A stretch of 64,000 bases of DNA from Cellulophaga baltica (GTDB lineage Bacteria; Bacteroidota; Bacteroidia; Flavobacteriales; Flavobacteriaceae). The position numbers were made by a program, and so were the translations under genes. The notes beneath the pieces are model-generated. The model was not told the origin of the DNA and made no database searches. It saw nothing but the letters and a program-made list of their open reading frames with translations. How positions within the stretch are numbered: the stretch's first letter is position 1; each line of letters opens with the position of its first letter. Below, one piece after another: positions 31,708 through 42,612 of this stretch. The stretch is taken from assembly GCF_018861125.1 (NCBI RefSeq), contig NZ_JAHKQN010000019.1, forward strand, positions 94,820 through 158,819, given 5' to 3'.

Positions 31708-34700
31708 TTGCTAAGAATATTACTGATAATTTTTATTATCTGTGCATTGGTAACACTTGTTTTGTCTTTACCAGTTGTACAGACAAATATTGCTAGTTAC
31801 GCTACTAATAATATTAATAAAAAGTTTGGGACTAATATTTTTTTAGATAAAATTAAAATCTCATTACTTACTTGGGATGCTGATCTAAAAGGTATTTATA
31901 TCCAGGATTATAAGAAGGATACACTTTTTCATGTAAATAAAATAAACACTTCTATAAAAAGTATACACAATTTAGTAAATGGTAATTTAGAGTTTGGTGA
32001 TATTAATGTAGATCAGCTGAATTTTAAATTAAAAACATATAAAGACGAAACAAGTTCAAATATTAATGTTTTTGTTGGCAAATTAGATAATGGGGTTCCT
32101 AGAGACCCTAATACACCTCCTTTTTTATTAACGTCTTCAAACGTGAAAATTGAGAACAGTAATTTTAGGTTGATTAATGAGAACTTAGAAACCGTAGAAT
32201 CTCTCAATTTTAAAAACTTAAATATTGATGCTGATTATTTTAAAATTGAAGGACCTGTAGTTACAGCAGATATTAAACAGCTTTCTTTTAAAAGTAAAAG
32301 AGGATTGTCTGTTGAAAGTATGTCTACAAAATACATTTATACAAAAACACAAATGCGTTTTGATTCTTTACAAATAAAGACAAAAGAATCGGAACTTAAT
32401 GGTGTTGTTGTAATGGATTATGAAAGAGAAGATTTTCTTGATTTTTTAAACAAAGTCAAGTTTACTTCTGAGTTTACGGATTCAAAAGCATCTTTTGATG
32501 AAATTAATCTACTTTATGATCAATTTGGTAAAGGTAAGGAGGTTAGTTTTTCATCAAAAATAACTGGTGTTTTAAATGATCTGACTGCGTCAAATTTGTT
32601 TTTGGTTTCAGATTATACAGGTATTAGGGGTAATTTTAATTTTATAAATCTGTTTGATAGCAAGGCTCCTTTTGTTATGGATGCTGAAATTAGAGATTTA
32701 ACTACCAGTTACTATCAGTTACGTAGTTTAATGCCGAATATGTTAGGTAAATCATTACCTTCTGTGTTTGAAAAATTAGGTGAGTTTACGATTAGAGGAG
32801 ATGTAAGGGTAACTGAAAATACTATAAAATCTAAAGTAAATATTAATACAGCTATTGGTAGTAGTTATTCAGACCTTGAGTTAACAAATATTAGGAATAT
32901 TGATAACGCTTTTTACAAAGGGTTTTTCTCGCTAATCGATTTTGATTTAGGATATTTTGTTGATAATGATAAGTTAGGTAAAACATCATTAGATTTTAAT
33001 GTAGAAGGGAAAAGCTTTTTAAAGGAAAACTTAAATACTGAGGTTATTGGAGATGTATATTCGATGGACTTTAATAATTATACTTATAACAACTTAAAGG
33101 TTTCAGGGGTTTTAAAAGAACAACTTTTTGATGGTTTGTTGATTTCTAATGATGAAAATGCAAAGTTTACTTTCAAAGGATTAGCTGATTTTGAAGAAGA
33201 CCAGAATAATTTCAATTTTATCGCTTCGGTAGAGCATGCAGATTTTAGAAGACTTAATTTTATAAAGGATAGCGTTTCTGTGTTTAAAGGAAATGTAAAT
33301 ATGGATATTACAGGGAATACTTTAGATAATATTATTGGCGATGTGAAATTTTCAAAAACTAGTTATCAAAATAAAAATGAAACGTATTATTTTGATGATT
33401 TCAAAATTTCCTCAACTTTTGAAAATGATACTATTAGGTTAATTGATATTAACTCTCCTGATATTATTACTGGATATTTGAAAGGTAATTTTAAAATTGC
33501 TGAATTAGGCAAATTGGCAGCGAATTCTGTGGGTAGCATTTATACAAATTATAAACCTTTTGAGATATCGCCTGGTCAAAGATTAGCTTTTAATTTTAAG
33601 ATTTATAATAAAATTGTTGATGTGTTTTTTCCAGAAGTGAAATTTGGTGTAAATACTGCAATTAGGGGGAAAATTGTTGCTGACGAAGGTGATTTTAAAT
33701 TGAATTTTAAATCACCAAATATTGAAGCTTATGGTAATGTTTTAGATAGCTTAGATGTAAAAATTGATAACAAAAATCCATTGTTTAATACTTTTATATC
33801 GGTAGCAGATTTATCTACTAATTATTACAATGTAAAAGATTTCAATTTAATAAATACTACTTTAAAAGATACTTTGTTTTTTAGAACAGAGTTTAAAGGC
33901 GGTTCAAAATTTAATGATAAATATAATTTAAACTTCTATCATACATTTAATAAAGATAAAAAATCTGTAATAGGTTTAAAAACTTCAGATATTAGTTTTA
34001 AAGGTAGTACTTGGGTGCTTAATGAAGAAGGTAATCAAAAGAATAAAGTTATTTTAAACAAAACCCTTGATAGTATTTCTATTGAAGAGATTGTAATAAA
34101 TAATGGTGATGATGAGCAAGTAACATTACGTGGTCAAATTGCTGATTCTACTTATAAAGATTTAGCTTTAGAGTTTAGTAAGGTGTCATTAAATAAAGTA
34201 ACGCCAGCTATTGATAGTTTACGATTAGATGGTGAAGTAAACGGAACTTTAAATATTAGACAGAATAATAATATATACAGGCCAACTTCAAATTTAAATG
34301 TAAAAGACTTTTCAATAAATACGATGCGTTTAGGCGATTTGAATTTGAATGCGTTGGGTAATAATGATTTATCTAAAATTACAGTGAATACTGCTTTAAC
34401 TGATAAAGGTGTTGATAAATTAGATGTGAACGGTACTTTAGATATTAGTGGAGATGTTACTGAAACGGATTTGCTGGCTACTTTTAACGCTTTTAATTTA
34501 GAGCCTTTTAGTCCGTTGGGTCAAGATGTATTGTCAAATATTAGAGGTTTAATTTATGGTAATGCAAGAATACAAGGTAGAATTGATAACCCTGATATGT
34601 CTGGTGTGTTAACTTTAAATAATGCCGGAATAGGTATTCCGTATTTAAATGTTGACTACGGTTTTGGGTTTAATTCAAGGGTGGTGTTGGATAAACAGAC

Positions 34701-36141
34701 TTTCGATTTTCAAAACATTCATTTAACCGATGTAGCTCATAATACAAAAGCAACTTTAAACGGAGTTATTAATCATCATTTTTTTAAAGATTGGGATTTA
34801 GATTTAAATGTTGATACTAACAAAAATCCTTTTTTAATTCTTAATACAGATTATGAAGAAGAAGTTCTTTATTATGGTAAAGGCTATTTAAAAGGTTCAG
34901 GTAGAATTTACGGCCCAACAACTGCGCTAACGATAAATGTTGTTGGGGAAACTGCAAAAGGGACCATGTTTAAAATTCCTTTGAGCGATGTTGCAAGTGT
35001 GGGTGATTATTCATTTATCAACTTTATAAATAAAAATAAATTAGAAGAAGAAGTTGAAAAAAGGGTTTTAGATAAATACGAAGGTCTTGAGCTTAATTTT
35101 GATTTAGGGATTACACCTGATGCAGAAGTAGAAATAATTGTAGATCAAAAAACTGGAAGTAATTTAAAAGGTACAGGAGTAGGGTTGGTTTTAATTGAAA
35201 TTAATACCAATGGTAAATTTATAATGGAAGGGGACTTTGTTGTGGTTACGGGTGAATATCGTTATAAGTTTGGAGGTATAATTGATAAAACATTTACAGT
35301 GGTGCCAGGTGGTACAATAAACTGGTTAGGTGATCCGCTTGATGCGCAATTAAATATGCAAGCTGTTTATTCTTTAAATGCAAACCCAGCACCATTATTA
35401 GATAATACAAGTTATGCTAACAGAATAGCAACGAATGTGATTATTAACTTAAAAGAATCTCTGGAAAAGCCAAATATTGAATTTGATATTGATTTTCCTT
35501 CTGCAACATCGTTGACTAAATCTGAGTTAGAGTATAATTTGCAAGACCCTACTGTGCGTGATAATAATGCCTTTTCATTATTGGCACAAGGAAGTTTTAT
35601 TAGTGCAGACGGTGGTTTAAATCAACAAGGTTTAGCAGGTAATATATTTCAATCAGCATCAGGCTTAATAAATTCGGTGTTAGAAACTAATAATGAAAAT
35701 GTTGATATAGGAGTTTCATACGAGCAAGGGAGTACTGATGCAACCTATCAAACAGATAGTAAAGCTATTTTAAACTTTGCTACAAATATTAGTGACAGAT
35801 TGTTGTTTACAGGTAGTTTAGGGATACCAGTTGGTGGTGGTGACGGTTTAACACAATCTACTGTAGGTGGTGATTTTGAATTGCAATACCTTATTAATGA
35901 TGATGGTACTTTTAAAGGTAAAGTGTTTAATAGAGAAGATGAGTCGTTACAGTTAATTGGAGATTCACAAAGCTATAAACAAGGTGTTGGTTTATCGTAT
36001 GAAGTAGATTTTAATTCGTTCAAAGAATTCAAGAAAAAAATATTTGGTAAAAAAGAGAAAATATTGACTCTAAAAGAATCAGATTCATTACGAACTCAAA
36101 GAGCAAAAGATAGCTTAATGAGAAATATACCAAACCCATAA
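31708..36141 (+). CDS. tamB: TamB-like translocation/assembly module protein
   Basis: A 1477-residue AsmA/TamB-family protein. One N-terminal helix (about residues 3-24) anchors it in the inner membrane; the remainder is repetitive beta-strand sequence with DUF3971-like patterns forming a long periplasmic groove. The C-terminal DUF490 domain (about 1080-1460) includes the GEYRYKFGGIIDKTF and EKPNIEFDIDFPS segments. It likely carries phospholipid or assists outer-membrane protein assembly between the membranes. The start is uncertain: TTG at 31708 is used, but the frame stays open upstream to 31660 with basic residues (KKLRK) and no ATG, so translation may begin a little earlier at a non-ATG codon. 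Confidence 0.88.
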   Translation: MLRILLIIFIICALVTLVLSLPVVQTNIASYATNNINKKFGTNIFLDKIKISLLTWDADLKGIYIQDYKKDTLFHVNKINTSIKSIHNLVNGNLEFGDINVDQLNFKLKTYKDETSSNINVFVGKLDNGVPRDPNTPPFLLTSSNVKIENSNFRLINENLETVESLNFKNLNIDADYFKIEGPVVTADIKQLSFKSKRGLSVESMSTKYIYTKTQMRFDSLQIKTKESELNGVVVMDYEREDFLDFLNKVKFTSEFTDSKASFDEINLLYDQFGKGKEVSFSSKITGVLNDLTASNLFLVSDYTGIRGNFNFINLFDSKAPFVMDAEIRDLTTSYYQLRSLMPNMLGKSLPSVFEKLGEFTIRGDVRVTENTIKSKVNINTAIGSSYSDLELTNIRNIDNAFYKGFFSLIDFDLGYFVDNDKLGKTSLDFNVEGKSFLKENLNTEVIGDVYSMDFNNYTYNNLKVSGVLKEQLFDGLLISNDENAKFTFKGLADFEEDQNNFNFIASVEHADFRRLNFIKDSVSVFKGNVNMDITGNTLDNIIGDVKFSKTSYQNKNETYYFDDFKISSTFENDTIRLIDINSPDIITGYLKGNFKIAELGKLAANSVGSIYTNYKPFEISPGQRLAFNFKIYNKIVDVFFPEVKFGVNTAIRGKIVADEGDFKLNFKSPNIEAYGNVLDSLDVKIDNKNPLFNTFISVADLSTNYYNVKDFNLINTTLKDTLFFRTEFKGGSKFNDKYNLNFYHTFNKDKKSVIGLKTSDISFKGSTWVLNEEGNQKNKVILNKTLDSISIEEIVINNGDDEQVTLRGQIADSTYKDLALEFSKVSLNKVTPAIDSLRLDGEVNGTLNIRQNNNIYRPTSNLNVKDFSINTMRLGDLNLNALGNNDLSKITVNTALTDKGVDKLDVNGTLDISGDVTETDLLATFNAFNLEPFSPLGQDVLSNIRGLIYGNARIQGRIDNPDMSGVLTLNNAGIGIPYLNVDYGFGFNSRVVLDKQTFDFQNIHLTDVAHNTKATLNGVINHHFFKDWDLDLNVDTNKNPFLILNTDYEEEVLYYGKGYLKGSGRIYGPTTALTINVVGETAKGTMFKIPLSDVASVGDYSFINFINKNKLEEEVEKRVLDKYEGLELNFDLGITPDAEVEIIVDQKTGSNLKGTGVGLVLIEINTNGKFIMEGDFVVVTGEYRYKFGGIIDKTFTVVPGGTINWLGDPLDAQLNMQAVYSLNANPAPLLDNTSYANRIATNVIINLKESLEKPNIEFDIDFPSATSLTKSELEYNLQDPTVRDNNAFSLLAQGSFISADGGLNQQGLAGNIFQSASGLINSVLETNNENVDIGVSYEQGSTDATYQTDSKAILNFATNISDRLLFTGSLGIPVGGGDGLTQSTVGGDFELQYLINDDGTFKGKVFNREDESLQLIGDSQSYKQGVGLSYEVDFNSFKEFKKKIFGKKEKILTLKESDSLRTQRAKDSLMRNIPNP

Positions 36142-36260
36142 TTGCTACAAAATGGGTGAAAATTTAAGTTAATGTTAAGTCACTTTGTTACGAAAACGTT
36201 ATAGAAACAAACTATTGTAAATAAAGGGAATCATCTATTATTTTAATTCAAAAAGATTGC

Positions 36261-36268
36261 TATTTTTG
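36261..36268 (+). promoter_or_regulatory. Possible -7 box of pfkA
   Basis: TATTTTTG matches TAnnTTTG and lies 17 bases before the pfkA start. No TTG is found at the expected upstream distance, so only the -7 element is supported. Confidence 0.4.
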
Positions 36269-36284
36269 TTACATATTGAAGTAG

Positions 36285-37271
36285 ATGAGTGCAGAAATTA
36301 ATAAAATAGGTGTCTTTACATCTGGAGGAGATTCCCCAGGTATGAATGCTGCAATTAGGTCAGTAGTTCGTACATGTGCATACATGAAAATTGATTGTAT
36401 TGGGATTTATAGAGGGTATCAAGGAATGATCGAAGGTGATTTTAAACCAATGGATGCTCGTAGTGTAAATAACATTATAAATAAGGGTGGTACCATTCTT
36501 AAATCAGCTAGATCTATGGAGTTCCAAACTCCAGAAGGTAGAAAAAAAGCTTACGATCAATTACAAGCAGCAGGTATAAATGCTTTAGTTGTTATTGGTG
36601 GTGATGGTAGCTTTACAGGAGCACTTATTTTTCATAAAGAATATAGTATTCCAATAATCGGAATTCCTGGTACTATTGATAACGATATTTTTGGTACAAC
36701 ATATACTCTAGGTTTTGATACAGCATTGAATACTGTTGTTGATGTAATTGATAAAATTAGAGATACCGCAAGTTCGCATAACCGTTTGTTTTTTATTGAA
36801 GTAATGGGGCGTGATGTTGGTCATATCGCTTTAAACGCAGGCGTAGGAGCAGGTGCTGAAGAAATTTTAATTCCTGAAGAAAATTTAGGATTAGAACGTT
36901 TATTAGAATCTTTAAAGAGAAGTAAAGAGTCAGGTAAATCTTCAAGTATTGTTGTAGTGGCTGAAGGTGATAAAACAGGTAAAAATGTTTTTGAACTTAA
37001 GGAATATGTTGAAGAGCATTTGCCAATATACGATTGTAGAGTATCGGTATTAGGGCATATGCAAAGAGGAGGTTCGCCATCATGTTTTGATAGGGTTCTT
37101 GCCAGTAGAATGGGGGTTAAGGCTGTGGAAGCTTTATTAGAAGGTAAATCAAATTTAATGGTTGGTATTCAAGATAATAAAATAACACTCACGCCAATAA
37201 GTAAGGCAATTAAAGGCCATACAAAAATAGATAAGGAGCTTATGAGGGTTTCTGATATAATGACGATATAA
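36285..37271 (+). CDS. pfkA: 6-phosphofructokinase
   Basis: A 328-residue ATP-dependent phosphofructokinase of the bacterial type A. ATP site: TSGGDSPGMNAAIR; the second glycine motif VIGGDGSFTGA; fructose-6-phosphate site with PGTIDND, where the aspartate is the catalytic base; EVMGRDVGHIAL and LGHMQRGGSPS complete the active site. It catalyses the committed step of glycolysis. It lies 33 bases upstream of gapA on the same strand, so the two glycolytic genes are probably co-transcribed. Confidence 0.97.
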   Translation: MSAEINKIGVFTSGGDSPGMNAAIRSVVRTCAYMKIDCIGIYRGYQGMIEGDFKPMDARSVNNIINKGGTILKSARSMEFQTPEGRKKAYDQLQAAGINALVVIGGDGSFTGALIFHKEYSIPIIGIPGTIDNDIFGTTYTLGFDTALNTVVDVIDKIRDTASSHNRLFFIEVMGRDVGHIALNAGVGAGAEEILIPEENLGLERLLESLKRSKESGKSSSIVVVAEGDKTGKNVFELKEYVEEHLPIYDCRVSVLGHMQRGGSPSCFDRVLASRMGVKAVEALLEGKSNLMVGIQDNKITLTPISKAIKGHTKIDKELMRVSDIMTI

Positions 37272-37283
37272 TAATTTTAATAA

Positions 37284-38306
<1,023 letters not shown>

Positions 38307-38315
38307 TATTAATTC

Positions 38316-38369
38316 AAAAAATCCTGTTGGCATACCTTAAATTTTAGGGCTGCTTACAGGATTTTTTTT
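38316..38369 (+). terminator. Rho-independent terminator after gapA
   Basis: AAAAAATCCTGT and ACAGGATTTTTTT form an outer stem around a loop that has its own weak secondary pairing, followed by the T run. It ends 13 bases before the next start codon. Confidence 0.8.
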
Positions 38370-38381
38370 ATTCTTTTCAGT

Positions 38382-39233
<852 letters not shown>

Positions 39234-39235
39234 GT

Positions 39236-39616
39236 TTATTTGATAGCTATCATGCTAATTTCAACATTTACAAATTTTGGTAAATTAGCAACCTCTACAG
39301 TTTCTCTCGCAGGAGCAATAGAAGGATTAAAATAGGTAGCATATACATCATTGATTTTTGAAAATTGATGCATATCTTTTACAAAAATTGATGACTTTAT
39401 AACATCTTCAAAAGTCATTCCTGCTTCGGTAAGAATGGCTTTTAAATTTTCCATAGATTGTTTTGTTTCTTTTTGAATATCACCCTCAACTAACTCTCCT
39501 GTTTTAGGATCTATTGGAATTTGTCCAGAAATATATAAAGTATCATTTACTAAAATAGCTTGATTGTATGGGCCTATTGGAGCAGGGGCATTTGGGGTGT
39601 TAATTATTTTCTTCAT
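39236..39616 (-). CDS. ridA: RidA family enamine/imine deaminase
   Basis: A 126-residue protein of the RidA (YjgF/YER057c/UK114) family, which hydrolyses reactive 2-aminoacrylate and related enamines to keto acids. Motifs: PNAPAPIGPYNQAIL, YISGQIPIDPKTGEL, the conserved arginine in SIAPARETVEVANLP, and a terminal VEISMIA. The arginine of the P-A-R-x-x-V-E-V motif is the residue that contacts the substrate carboxylate. A homotrimer is usual. Single gene, convergent with the kinase-like gene. Confidence 0.95.
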   Translation of the reverse strand: MKKIINTPNAPAPIGPYNQAILVNDTLYISGQIPIDPKTGELVEGDIQKETKQSMENLKAILTEAGMTFEDVIKSSIFVKDMHQFSKINDVYATYFNPSIAPARETVEVANLPKFVNVEISMIAIK

Positions 39617-39697
39617 TATAATGTTTTAGATTTATTATTTTGAATAAAGATAAAAGATAAAGTGATTTCTTTTAAATAAAGAAATGTGAAATTTTGT

Positions 39698-42475
39698 TTA
39701 CTGGCTTTTCTTATCCCACTTTAAATCACTAAGTATAGAACTTGTAATTCCAATGAAGAAATCCCATCTTTCGTAGGTTCCGAAAGGTGTCCAGTTGAAT
39801 TTGATGTTAAAACTGCCAAGTTCTCTTTCAAAACGTAATTGTGTTACAGAGAATCCGGAATTAGCAAAATCGTAACCTGATGATGCTCCAATTTTCCACA
39901 TAGGAGTCAATTCAATATTACCAGAAAACATTAAACTGTGGCTGCTAATTTCATTTTGCCTGCTTGAATTGGAATAATTAATACTATAAGCTAAACTTAA
40001 ATCCCATGGTATTTTATTCGTAAATAATGGATCATTTCTTTCTTCTTCCTCTTCTTCACCTTGTCGGTTATCGCTATCTAAAAAGTCGCTATCACCAAAT
40101 AGGTCATCACTTCGCCCGCCACTTGCTGCAGCATAATCATATTTGTTAGCGCCTTCTCTTTTATCATCGTTATTATCTTTTTCAAAATCTTTACTTGAAA
40201 AGCTGTAACTGGCACTTGCTCTTGCTGTTGTTAGTCTAAATAAACTACCGCCATTATTTTTGTTAAGCGTGTTGATTCTAGTGCCATCATTGTCAATGGT
40301 GTAAGGGTCTAAGCTACCTCCGAAGTTAATACTCATTTTACTATCTAAAATACTCGTACCACCGGTAAAACTAATAGGGCTAAGTTTTAAAGAATCGGCA
40401 TTAAAATTGTAGCTAGTAGAGAAATTTAAACTTTTTAAAATGGATACTTTTTTGGCTTCTGTGGCTGTTGAATCTTTATCTCGAACTTTAGCTTCTACGG
40501 TGTTTGATAATGAAAAGCTTACAGAGTTTGACTTACTAACACTTGGAGCGCCATATAAAGTACCTTCAAATCTTGAGTATTGCTCAACTTCACCATCGCT
40601 ATCCAAAACAACATCCCCGTCATTATCTATTAAGTCTTCATAAAATTGATCAAACGCTGGAGTGTAGCTATAGCTAATACTTGGTGTAAGTGTATGTCTA
40701 ATGGCTTGAATTTTTTTATCCTCACCAAAAGAATAAGTTCCATATAATGTTGTACCTAAGCTAGCGCTAAAATTATATTCGTAATAGCGGTCAAAACCAC
40801 TTATGGTGTCAGTAACTTCTTCTTCGTAAGTTTCTTTGTTATAGGTTTGTTTGTAGGTGTCTAAGGCCCATATGTCTTGGTACGTACCTCCCGTTGTAAG
40901 ACTTAAATATTTAAATATTTTAAAATTAGTGCTAATTGGTATAGAGTGGCTTGCCCCAACCAAGGCGCCGTCAAACATTTCGCCAGTTAAAAATTCATCA
41001 TCATTAGTAGATAATGTGTTTGCAGCAGTAACTGAGTATTGGAAATTTATATTTTGTATTAACCCTTTTGCTGTAGCATCTCTCTTTTTAAAAGGGTAGA
41101 TACGTTCCATACTTGCATTGAAAGTTGGTAATGTAATATCTATGTTGTCATCATCATCATCATCGTCATCATCATCGTCATCATCATCGTCATCGTCATC
41201 ATCATCGTATGATGTAAGTTGACTCTGTGATGCTGTTAAACTCATGGTGATTGATGGATAATCAGGGAATGTTTTAGAGTATGATACAGATGAGCTTAAT
41301 GTGTTATTTTGGGTATTTGCTATATCTGATGAGCTAAGTGAATTTTGATAATAATCACTACTACCTAAGTTAACAGAGGCAGAAAAAGACGAGTTTGGAC
41401 TAGATTTTGCATCCTGAGAATGATTCCATTGAATATTGTAGCTTTTTGTTAAAGCATAATCGTCAAACCCTTTTTGGCTAGTTACTAAATTTTGGTATTG
41501 AAAGTTAAAGCCACCACTAAATTTATAGCGTTTTTTATAAACGGATTGTGCATATAGCCCATAACTACCATTTGTATATAAATCTGCAGTAACTTCAAGA
41601 TCAGCATAATCACTAATTGGTAAATAGTATCCGATTCCTTGTAGAAAATAACCTCTTTCAGAAACATTACCAAACGTTGGGAAAATTAAGCCTCCTGATC
41701 TACCTGAACTCATTGGGAAATAGGCAAATGGTAAAAATATAGGTGTAGGAACATCAGCAATGTACATGTTGCTAAAACCTGCAATTACTTTTTCACCAGG
41801 AACAAATTTTGCTTTGTTTATTAAAATGTAATAATCCGGGTTAATGGTGTCTTTTGATGTTGTTATTTTGCCCTTTTGTAAAAAGTAAACGGAATCGTTT
41901 TCCTTCTTAGTTATATCGGCATAAATTTTCATTGCATCACTACCTAAAGAACCTAAACCAGCTTGTTGTTCCGTTCTTGAGTTCCAGATTAATGCTTTTT
42001 GTGTGTCAAAATTATACCTTATAGAATCAGGTATAACGACGTTTTCGCCTTGTTTAAAATAGGGTAGTTGGGTGTAATTACCCAGAGAGTCTTTCATTCT
42101 ACCTGCATAAACTTCGTTGTTTACGTAGTCTAAAGTAATAACACCAGCTTTTAACTCTATATCTTGGTAGTATATTTCGGCTTCATCATAAAGATAGATT
42201 CTGTTATCTTTAGGGCTTAATTTTGTGTACCCTTTTGCTTTGTGCTTTATTTTATCTAATAATATGGGCTTTTTTTTGTTGAGCGAATCCATTTTTAATG
42301 AGTCAACTCGTAGCGAATCAATGTTTGTGATCTCAGTAAAATCTGTTGTTGCGGTAAGTGAGTCTACTTCGTATTTAACCGGAAAAGTAATAACCTTACC
42401 TTCTTGACTGTGTAGAAAATTGATGCTACAAAACAGTAGCATTAATAAAAGTAAATGATGTTTGTTTGATTGCAA
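39698..42475 (-). CDS. lptD: LptD-like LPS assembly outer-membrane protein
   Basis: A 925-residue outer-membrane protein. Signal peptide 1-23 (ends LHSQ). An OstA-like jelly-roll region follows (about 80-230, with NRIYLYDEAEIYYQDIELKAG), then the large barrel beginning near PTPIFLPFAYFPMSSGRSG and running to the end. This is the Bacteroidota LptD type, which inserts lipopolysaccharide in the outer leaflet. A block of 20 consecutive aspartates (about residues 424-443) lies in the barrel region after SYDDD and before NIDIT, encoded by an imperfect GAT/GAC array; it probably forms an exposed loop and could vary in length. The terminal residues (LKWDKKSQ) lack the aromatic end typical of proteobacterial porins. 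Confidence 0.85.
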   Translation of the reverse strand: MQSNKHHLLLLMLLFCSINFLHSQEGKVITFPVKYEVDSLTATTDFTEITNIDSLRVDSLKMDSLNKKKPILLDKIKHKAKGYTKLSPKDNRIYLYDEAEIYYQDIELKAGVITLDYVNNEVYAGRMKDSLGNYTQLPYFKQGENVVIPDSIRYNFDTQKALIWNSRTEQQAGLGSLGSDAMKIYADITKKENDSVYFLQKGKITTSKDTINPDYYILINKAKFVPGEKVIAGFSNMYIADVPTPIFLPFAYFPMSSGRSGGLIFPTFGNVSERGYFLQGIGYYLPISDYADLEVTADLYTNGSYGLYAQSVYKKRYKFSGGFNFQYQNLVTSQKGFDDYALTKSYNIQWNHSQDAKSSPNSSFSASVNLGSSDYYQNSLSSSDIANTQNNTLSSSVSYSKTFPDYPSITMSLTASQSQLTSYDDDDDDDDDDDDDDDDDDDDNIDITLPTFNASMERIYPFKKRDATAKGLIQNINFQYSVTAANTLSTNDDEFLTGEMFDGALVGASHSIPISTNFKIFKYLSLTTGGTYQDIWALDTYKQTYNKETYEEEVTDTISGFDRYYEYNFSASLGTTLYGTYSFGEDKKIQAIRHTLTPSISYSYTPAFDQFYEDLIDNDGDVVLDSDGEVEQYSRFEGTLYGAPSVSKSNSVSFSLSNTVEAKVRDKDSTATEAKKVSILKSLNFSTSYNFNADSLKLSPISFTGGTSILDSKMSINFGGSLDPYTIDNDGTRINTLNKNNGGSLFRLTTARASASYSFSSKDFEKDNNDDKREGANKYDYAAASGGRSDDLFGDSDFLDSDNRQGEEEEEERNDPLFTNKIPWDLSLAYSINYSNSSRQNEISSHSLMFSGNIELTPMWKIGASSGYDFANSGFSVTQLRFERELGSFNIKFNWTPFGTYERWDFFIGITSSILSDLKWDKKSQ
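41147..41206 (-). repeat. 60-base trinucleotide array encoding 20 aspartates in lptD
   Basis: On the plus strand the array reads as ATC and GTC triplets, twenty in a row, in a near-regular pattern of one GTC for every three or four ATC. On the coding strand these are GAT and GAC. The array is in frame within lptD and flanked by non-repetitive codons. Length changes by slippage would keep the frame. Confidence 0.95.
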
Positions 42476-42495
42476 GGCTATAAATCCTATTTTTG
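42465..42495 (+). promoter_or_regulatory. Probable promoter of the amidase gene
   Basis: TTTG at 42465-42468 and TATTTTTG at 42488-42495 are separated by 19 bases, an exact match to the Bacteroidota consensus. The start of transcription would be about 110 bases before the amidase ATG. The box overlaps the first codons of lptD, which reads the other way, so the two divergent genes would share overlapping control regions. Confidence 0.5.
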
Positions 42496-42612
42496 TACTA
42501 GTTTGTCTGGTATTTAATGACTGATTATCTAGAGGTCAAACTTACATATATTTTTTGTTCTGTACTTGATACATTACAATTAATTTAACCATTATTACAA
42601 ATATCATAACAT

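Noticed and set aside
41147..41206. Short repeated unit considered as a CRISPR-like or satellite locus
   Set aside because: The unit is a trinucleotide in frame in lptD with no spacers, so it is an Asp-coding microsatellite.
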